From contig JACCQS010000171.1 in NCBI GenBank assembly GCA_013814015.1, forward strand, positions 1-9,317: a stretch of 9,317 bases of DNA, read 5' to 3'. Each line of letters begins with the position of its first letter. Positions within the stretch are counted from its first letter, which is position 1. The notes under the pieces are model-generated. The model ran no database searches. It worked only from the letters and a program-made list of their open reading frames with translations, and had not been told where the DNA came from. The position numbers were made by a program, and so were the translations under genes. The DNA comes from Geodermatophilaceae bacterium. Lineage in GTDB: Bacteria; Actinomycetota; Actinomycetes; Mycobacteriales; Geodermatophilaceae. Shown one piece after another: positions 5,606-9,317 of this stretch.

Positions 5606-7204
5606 GTGTCCGGTACCGCAGGCAATCTCGCCGATCTCGTACGGGCGGCTGCCCGGCGCGATCCGGAGCGGCTGGCCCTCATAGCTCCCGGGCGAGAGCA
5701 CGATCAGCTGACCTGGTCGGAGTTTGACCACCGGGTGGACGCGGCCTGCCGCGGTCTGAGCGCCAGGGGGCTGCGTCCCGGCGAGCGGGTCGCCCTGCGG
5801 ATGGCCAACTCGCTGGACTTTCCGGTCGCCTACTTCGCGATCCTGCGGGCCGGATTGGTCGTCGTGCCGGTGAACCCCGCCTACACCGCTCGCGAGCTGG
5901 ATCACATACTCAGCGACTCCGGGGCACGGCTGATGCTGAGCGCACCCGACCTGCCCGAGCCGGCGGGCGTGGCCGACCACCCGGTCGACATCGACATCTC
6001 CTACGGCCTGCTGGCTGAGTCCAACGGCCTGCCGGAGGCCGAAAGGCCGGACGCGGAGCTGGACTCCGTCGGGGGCGACGAGGATTTGGCAGTGCTGATG
6101 TACACCAGCGGCACCACCGGTGCTCCCAAGGGTGCGATGCTGCCGCACCGGGCCTTGCTGGCCAATCTCGACCAGTGCTCGTCTCTGCAACCTGCGCCGA
6201 TGACCCGCGACGACGTCGTACTCCTTGCCCTGCCGCTGTTCCACATCTATGGACTCAACGCCGGGCTCGGGATGGTGGCCCGTACCGGCGCCACCGGCGT
6301 TCTCCTGGAGCGGTTCGACGTGGACGCGAGTGTGGCGGTGATCGGTGATCAACACGTGACCAACATCCTGGGCGCCCCACCGATGTATCTCGCCTGGCTT
6401 GATCGCGGGAATTCCGGTGCGCTGCGCGCCGCGTTCTCAGGTGTGCGGCTGGCCACCTCCGGTGCTGCGCCGCTGCCTGCGGACACTCTCGAGGCCATGC
6501 GCGAACTCGGCGTCGATGTGTACGAGGGATACGGGTTGACCGAGACGGCACCGGTACTGACGTCCACGTTGACCACCGGGCGCGTCAAGGCCGGTTCTAT
6601 CGGGCAGACGATCCCAGGGGTGGAACTCCGGCTGCTCGAAGCGGGTCGGCTCGAAGGCGGCTCGTCGTCCGAGGATTCAGATACCGACGACCCGTTCGAT
6701 GATCCTGGTGAGGAGGGGACCGGGGAGATCTCGGTTCGCGGCGACAACGTGTTCCTCGGCTATTGGCCCGACGGCTCGGGAGGCCCCGACGGCGAGGGCT
6801 GGTTCCCGACCGGTGATGTCGCTTACCGCGACGTCGAGGGCGACCTGCATCTTGTCGACCGACGTCGGGACTTGATCCTGGTCAGCGGGTTCAACGTCTA
6901 CCCACGGGAGGTCGAACTCGTCCTCGCCGGTCATCCGCAGATCGAGGAGGTGGCTGTACTCGGGGTCCAGAATCCGGCGACCGGTGAAGGGGTGCGCGCC
7001 ATCGTGGTGCTCTCCGCGGATGCCGAGCTGACCGAGGCTGAGGTGCGCCGATACGCGGCGACGCGGCTGGCGCGCTTCAAGTGCCCGACATCGGTCGAAA
7101 TCGTGGACGAGTTGCCGCACTCGGTCACCGGAAAGGTCAGCAAGGCACGGCTGCGCGAACTCGGGTTCGCCGACATCCGTCCTGACACGAGTCAGTCTGC
7201 GTGA
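5606..7204 (+). CDS. AMP-dependent acyl-CoA synthetase/ligase (long-chain fatty acid-CoA ligase-like)
   Basis: This 532-residue ANL-superfamily adenylating enzyme is expected to activate a carboxylic acid with ATP to an acyl-AMP and then form the CoA thioester. The motifs appear in order. The P-loop is YTSGTTGAPKG at 166-176. The acyl pocket region runs LPLFHIYGLNAG at 209-220. The A5 motif is YGLTET at 309-314, and the A7 motif TGD at 402-404. The hinge is DRRRDLILVSGFNVYPREVE at 418-437. The catalytic lysine is K510 in HSVTGKVSKARLRE. The length is normal for a medium/long-chain acyl-CoA ligase, and the substrate is unknown. An acidic Ser/Asp/Glu-rich insert at about 350-371 interrupts the segment between A5 and A7. 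The GTG start at 5606 is supported by the family N-terminus. The last 4 bases (GTGA) overlap the start of the glutaredoxin-like gene, implying coupled translation. Confidence 0.88.
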   Translation: MSGTAGNLADLVRAAARRDPERLALIAPGREHDQLTWSEFDHRVDAACRGLSARGLRPGERVALRMANSLDFPVAYFAILRAGLVVVPVNPAYTARELDHILSDSGARLMLSAPDLPEPAGVADHPVDIDISYGLLAESNGLPEAERPDAELDSVGGDEDLAVLMYTSGTTGAPKGAMLPHRALLANLDQCSSLQPAPMTRDDVVLLALPLFHIYGLNAGLGMVARTGATGVLLERFDVDASVAVIGDQHVTNILGAPPMYLAWLDRGNSGALRAAFSGVRLATSGAAPLPADTLEAMRELGVDVYEGYGLTETAPVLTSTLTTGRVKAGSIGQTIPGVELRLLEAGRLEGGSSSEDSDTDDPFDDPGEEGTGEISVRGDNVFLGYWPDGSGGPDGEGWFPTGDVAYRDVEGDLHLVDRRRDLILVSGFNVYPREVELVLAGHPQIEEVAVLGVQNPATGEGVRAIVVLSADAELTEAEVRRYAATRLARFKCPTSVEIVDELPHSVTGKVSKARLRELGFADIRPDTSQSA

Positions 7205-7440
7205 CCCGTCCCCGCGTACGGTTGTACTCCCGTGCGAACTGTCATCTCTGCGAGGTTGCCCGCGCCGACGTGCAACGGATCTGCGGTGAATTAGCCGTCC
7301 AGTTCGACGAGACCGACGTCGACAGCGACCCGGTGCTGCGGGCCGAGTACGGCGACCGAGTGCCGGTGATCGTGGTGGACGACAAGGAGCACGGCTACTT
7401 CCGGGTCGACGAGGCGCGATTGCGAGCAGCCCTGCGCTGA
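7201..7440 (+). CDS. Glutaredoxin-like thiol protein (DUF836 type, Rv0508-like)
   Basis: This 79-residue thioredoxin-fold protein has a CxxC redox motif, C14-H-L-C17, right after the first strand (RLYSRANCHLC). It also has the cis-proline motif R53-V-P55-V and a further cysteine C28. It resembles the glutaredoxin-like DUF836 family found just upstream of hemA in mycobacteria (Rv0508). Its partner, possibly mycothiol or a thioredoxin reductase, cannot be told from sequence. The GTG start overlaps the ligase stop (GTGA), so it is probably translated by coupling. Codon 31 is a rare TTA. Its place just before the Rex repressor suggests a redox theme, but the Rex operator lies downstream of it, so this gene is not obviously under Rex control. 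Confidence 0.87.
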   Translation: MTRPRVRLYSRANCHLCEVARADVQRICGELAVQFDETDVDSDPVLRAEYGDRVPVIVVDDKEHGYFRVDEARLRAALR

Positions 7441-7458
7441 CTCGCTGTCGGCTTCACT

Positions 7459-7476
7459 TTGTGCCTGCGTTCACAA
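7459..7476 (+). promoter_or_regulatory. Rex operator (ROP) upstream of rex-hemA
   Basis: TTGTGCCTGCGTTCACAA matches the Streptomyces Rex operator TTGTGAANNNNTTCACAA at 12 of 14 fixed positions. Both outer TTGTG/CACAA arms are perfect, and the only differences are CC for AA in the left half. Rex binds this site when NADH is low and is released by NADH. Its place directly before rex fits the autoregulated rex-hemA operon known in S. coelicolor. Confidence 0.85.
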
Positions 7477-7487
7477 GCGGTTACCGT
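7459..7487 (+). promoter_or_regulatory. Candidate rex promoter overlapping the operator
   Basis: TTGTGC (7459-7464) and TACCGT (7482-7487) are spaced by 17 bases and would give a start near 7494, about 28 bases before the GTG of rex. The operator would then cover the -35 and most of the spacer, a good geometry for repression. Each hexamer matches its consensus only at three positions. TAGCAT at 7506-7511 is an alternative -10. Confidence 0.4.
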
Positions 7488-7511
7488 GGGGGTTCATCCA
7501 TCATTTAGCAT

Positions 7512-7516
7512 GGGAG
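7512..7516 (+). promoter_or_regulatory. Ribosome binding site deciding the rex start
   Basis: GGGAG ends 5 bases before the GTG at 7522. It favours that start over ATG 7510, which lacks any purine-rich site upstream, and over TTG 7459, which is inside the Rex operator. Confidence 0.6.
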
Positions 7517-7521
7517 TTTTC

Positions 7522-8196
7522 GTGAGTGAGCGTCGGCCCGGGGAGATTCCCGAGGCGACCGTGGCCCGGTTGGCCGTCTACTTGCGGGTGCTCACCGGCC
7601 TCGTCGACGCCAGCACGGTCACGGTGTCCTCCGAGGAGCTCGCCACGATCGCTGGCGTGAACTCCGCAAAACTGCGTAAGGACCTCTCCTATCTCGGCTC
7701 CATCGGCACCCGCGGAGTCGGGTACGACGTCACCGTGTTAAGGGAGAAGATCGCGAGTTCGCTCGGGCTGACGCAGCGGCGTACCTGCGTCCTGGTCGGG
7801 ATCGGGAACCTCGGACACGCGTTGGCCGGCTACTCGGGTTTCTCCTCCCGCGGCTTCACCTTCGTCGGGTACTTCGACGCCGATCCGGCCCGCGTGGGCG
7901 AGCCGATCGTCGACAGCCGGATCCGCGACATCGCCGAACTGGAGCTGGTCGTGAAATCCCACGGCGTCTCGATCGGGGTCATTGCCACACCGGCCGAGGC
8001 GGCCCAGACCGTCTGCGAGCGGCTCGTCGATGCCGGCGTCACCAGCATCCTCAATTTCGCGCCGTCGGTGCTCACCGTTCCTGACAACGTGGACGTTCGC
8101 AAGGTCGATCTCGCAGCCGAGATGCAGATCCTGTCCTTCCACGAGCACCGCAAGAGCCGCGGTCTGGGAAATGGCCTCGTGGAGTCGGTGGGCTAG
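7522..8196 (+). CDS. rex: Redox-sensing transcriptional repressor Rex
   Basis: This 224-residue Rex repressor senses the NADH/NAD+ ratio and controls respiratory and heme genes. Residues 1-~75 form the winged helix-turn-helix; the conserved stretch SSEELATIAGVNSAKLRKDLSYLGSIGTRGVGYDV spans 36-70. The Rossmann NAD(H) domain follows with G93-I-G95-N-L-G98, then the acidic residue in GYFDADP. The C-terminal helix (MQILSFHEHRK) would swap between subunits of the dimer. The start is GTG at 7522, chosen for the GGGAG at 7512-7516 and the usual Rex length. Upstream in-frame TTG 7459 and ATG 7510 are less likely. Codon 73 is a rare TTA. hemA begins 2 bases after the stop, so the two genes form one operon. 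Mycobacteria lack rex at this place, whereas Streptomyces has it. Confidence 0.95.
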   Translation: MSERRPGEIPEATVARLAVYLRVLTGLVDASTVTVSSEELATIAGVNSAKLRKDLSYLGSIGTRGVGYDVTVLREKIASSLGLTQRRTCVLVGIGNLGHALAGYSGFSSRGFTFVGYFDADPARVGEPIVDSRIRDIAELELVVKSHGVSIGVIATPAEAAQTVCERLVDAGVTSILNFAPSVLTVPDNVDVRKVDLAAEMQILSFHEHRKSRGLGNGLVESVG

Positions 8197-8198
8197 CC

Positions 8199-9317
8199 AT
8201 GTCCCTGTTGGTCATCGGGATCTCCCACCGCAGCGCTCCGTTGCACGTCGTGGAGCAAGCCAGTATCCCGCGGGAGCGCGTGGCCGGACTGCTTCGGGCT
8301 GTGCAGGCCGCCGAGCCGGTCACCGAGGCGCTGCTGCTGTCCACCTGCAACCGGGTGGAGATCTACGCGGAGGTCAACCGGTTCCACGCCGCGGTCACCG
8401 AGATCGCCCGGCTGCTTGCCGAGCAGGTCGGGATCGAACTCGCCGAACTCGCCGATCACCTGTACGTGCACTACGACGAACCCGCCGTATCCCATCTGTT
8501 CAACGTCGCCGCCGGCCTGGACTCCATGGTCGTCGGCGAGACGCAGGTGCTCGGTCAGCTGCGGGCGGCCTACGGCCTGGCCCAGGCAGAGGGCACCATC
8601 GGTCGCCGGCTGCACGCGGTCATCCAGCGCGCCCTGCGTACCGGCCGGCGGGTGCAAGCCGAGACCGGGATAGCGCTGGCCGGTGCATCGCTGGTCAGTG
8701 TTGCCCTGGACGAGGTCGAAGGACTACTCAGCCCGCTGTCGCAGGCGCGCACGCTCGTGGTGGGCGCGGGTGCCATGGGGGCGTTGGCCGGAGCGAGCTT
8801 GCGCCGGCGGGGCGTCACGGCGATCACCGTGACCAGCCGGACCCGCGAACATGCCGCGAAACTGGCCGCCTCGCTCGAGGCTGACAGCGCCGATCTCGAC
8901 ACGCTGGCCGCTCAGGTGGCAGCGGCTGACCTGGTGGTCAGCTGCACGGGCGCGGCGGGGACCGTCCTGGAAACCCCGATCGTGGCCGCGGCGCTCGCCG
9001 AACGTGCCGAACGACGGTTGGTCATCGTCGACCTCGCCCTCCCCCGCGATGTCGCCCTGGGCGTGGGTCAACTCGACCGCGTCGACCTCTTGGATCTCGC
9101 CCGGCTACAGGCTCTGGCACATCTGGAGCCCGACGACCGCGACCTGTTCGAATCGCGGGCCATCGTGGCCGCCGAGGTGGCCGGGCTGCTCGCCGAACAG
9201 CGCGCTGACGAAGTGGCTCCGCTGATCTCCGCGCTGCGCGGCCGGGCTCAGGACGTCGTCGACAGTGAGTTGCGCCGGGTCGCCGGGCGGCTGCCGACGT
9301 TGGATCCCACCCAGCTC
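8199..9317 (+). CDS. hemA: Glutamyl-tRNA reductase, 3'-truncated by the window end
   Basis: This enzyme catalyses the first committed step of C5 heme and corrinoid synthesis: NADPH-dependent reduction of glutamyl-tRNA(Glu) to glutamate-1-semialdehyde. The open frame runs off the window after 373 codons. The N-terminal catalytic domain carries LLLSTCNRVEIY with nucleophile C50. GETQVLGQ spans 113-120, a family signature near the substrate pocket. The NADPH domain has G189-A-G191-A-M-G194. The start of the dimerisation helix is seen in ALRGRAQDVVDSELRRVAGRLPTL. The usual length is roughly 420-480 residues, so some 50-100 residues are missing. The ATG lies 2 bases after the rex stop, with GGTGGG at 8187-8192 as a weak ribosome site. 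Its expression is expected to follow the Rex operator upstream of rex. Confidence 0.96.
   Translation, partial: MSLLVIGISHRSAPLHVVEQASIPRERVAGLLRAVQAAEPVTEALLLSTCNRVEIYAEVNRFHAAVTEIARLLAEQVGIELAELADHLYVHYDEPAVSHLFNVAAGLDSMVVGETQVLGQLRAAYGLAQAEGTIGRRLHAVIQRALRTGRRVQAETGIALAGASLVSVALDEVEGLLSPLSQARTLVVGAGAMGALAGASLRRRGVTAITVTSRTREHAAKLAASLEADSADLDTLAAQVAAADLVVSCTGAAGTVLETPIVAAALAERAERRLVIVDLALPRDVALGVGQLDRVDLLDLARLQALAHLEPDDRDLFESRAIVAAEVAGLLAEQRADEVAPLISALRGRAQDVVDSELRRVAGRLPTLDPTQL

Noticed and set aside
5531..6355. 274-codon minus-strand open frame opposite the ligase gene
   Set aside because: It is a shadow of the acyl-CoA ligase, whose motifs are all on the plus strand.
7459..7521. Longer rex starts (TTG 7459, ATG 7510)
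   Set aside because: TTG 7459 lies in the Rex operator and ATG 7510 has no ribosome site. GTG 7522 has GGGAG 5 bases upstream and gives the normal Rex N-terminus.
1..9317. CRISPR arrays, tRNA/rRNA genes, transposases, attachment sites
   Set aside because: None seen. The only tandem repeats are short coding hexamers, and all large frames belong to ordinary chromosomal families.

Overview
This window is chromosomal DNA from a high-GC actinobacterium (Actinomycetota). The GC-rich third codon positions, GTG and TTG starts, the arginine/lysine-rich bS22 peptide, the BldN-type sigma factor and the rex-hemA pair all point that way. The gene order mixes two known layouts. bS22 - SDR epimerase - acyltransferase - SerB-like HAD hydrolase - glutaredoxin-like protein - hemA matches the mycobacterial order around Rv0500B-Rv0509. 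A bldN/rsbN pair close to rex-hemA matches Streptomyces. I cannot name the genus; a non-mycobacterial, non-Streptomyces actinomycete is my best guess.

Layout. (1) Bases 30-2234, plus strand: a 32-residue ribosomal protein, an NAD-dependent epimerase-like SDR protein and a PlsC-type acyltransferase. The last two overlap by 8 bp, so this is probably one operon. (2) Bases 2247-5392, minus strand, read right to left: an ECF sigma factor very like BldN, a 173-bp leader holding a BldN-type promoter and a hairpin, a membrane-anchored RsbN-like anti-sigma factor (DUF5667 type) with a long Pro-rich, repeat-coded tail, and a SerB-like HAD phosphatase. It meets the acyltransferase gene tail to tail with 12 bp between stops. 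(3) Bases 5606-7440, plus strand, divergent from the sigma gene: an acyl-CoA synthetase-like ligase and, overlapping by 4 bp, a glutaredoxin-like thiol protein. (4) Bases 7522-9317, plus strand: the redox repressor Rex and the first 373 codons of glutamyl-tRNA reductase (hemA), which runs off the window. A near-consensus Rex operator lies just upstream of rex.

How the parts fit. Two regulatory circuits can be read from the DNA. The first is a sigma/anti-sigma feedback loop, in which the BldN-like sigma factor probably transcribes its own inhibitor from the intergenic promoter. The second is NADH/NAD+-sensing autoregulation of rex-hemA. The lipid genes (acyltransferase, acyl-CoA ligase) and the HAD phosphatase are neighbours with no proven link to either circuit. 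No mobile element, CRISPR array, tRNA or rRNA was seen, and no gene-free stretch exceeds 300 bases. The least ordinary parts are the low-complexity and hydrophobic C-terminus of the anti-sigma factor, its leader, and the N-terminal extension of the sigma factor.
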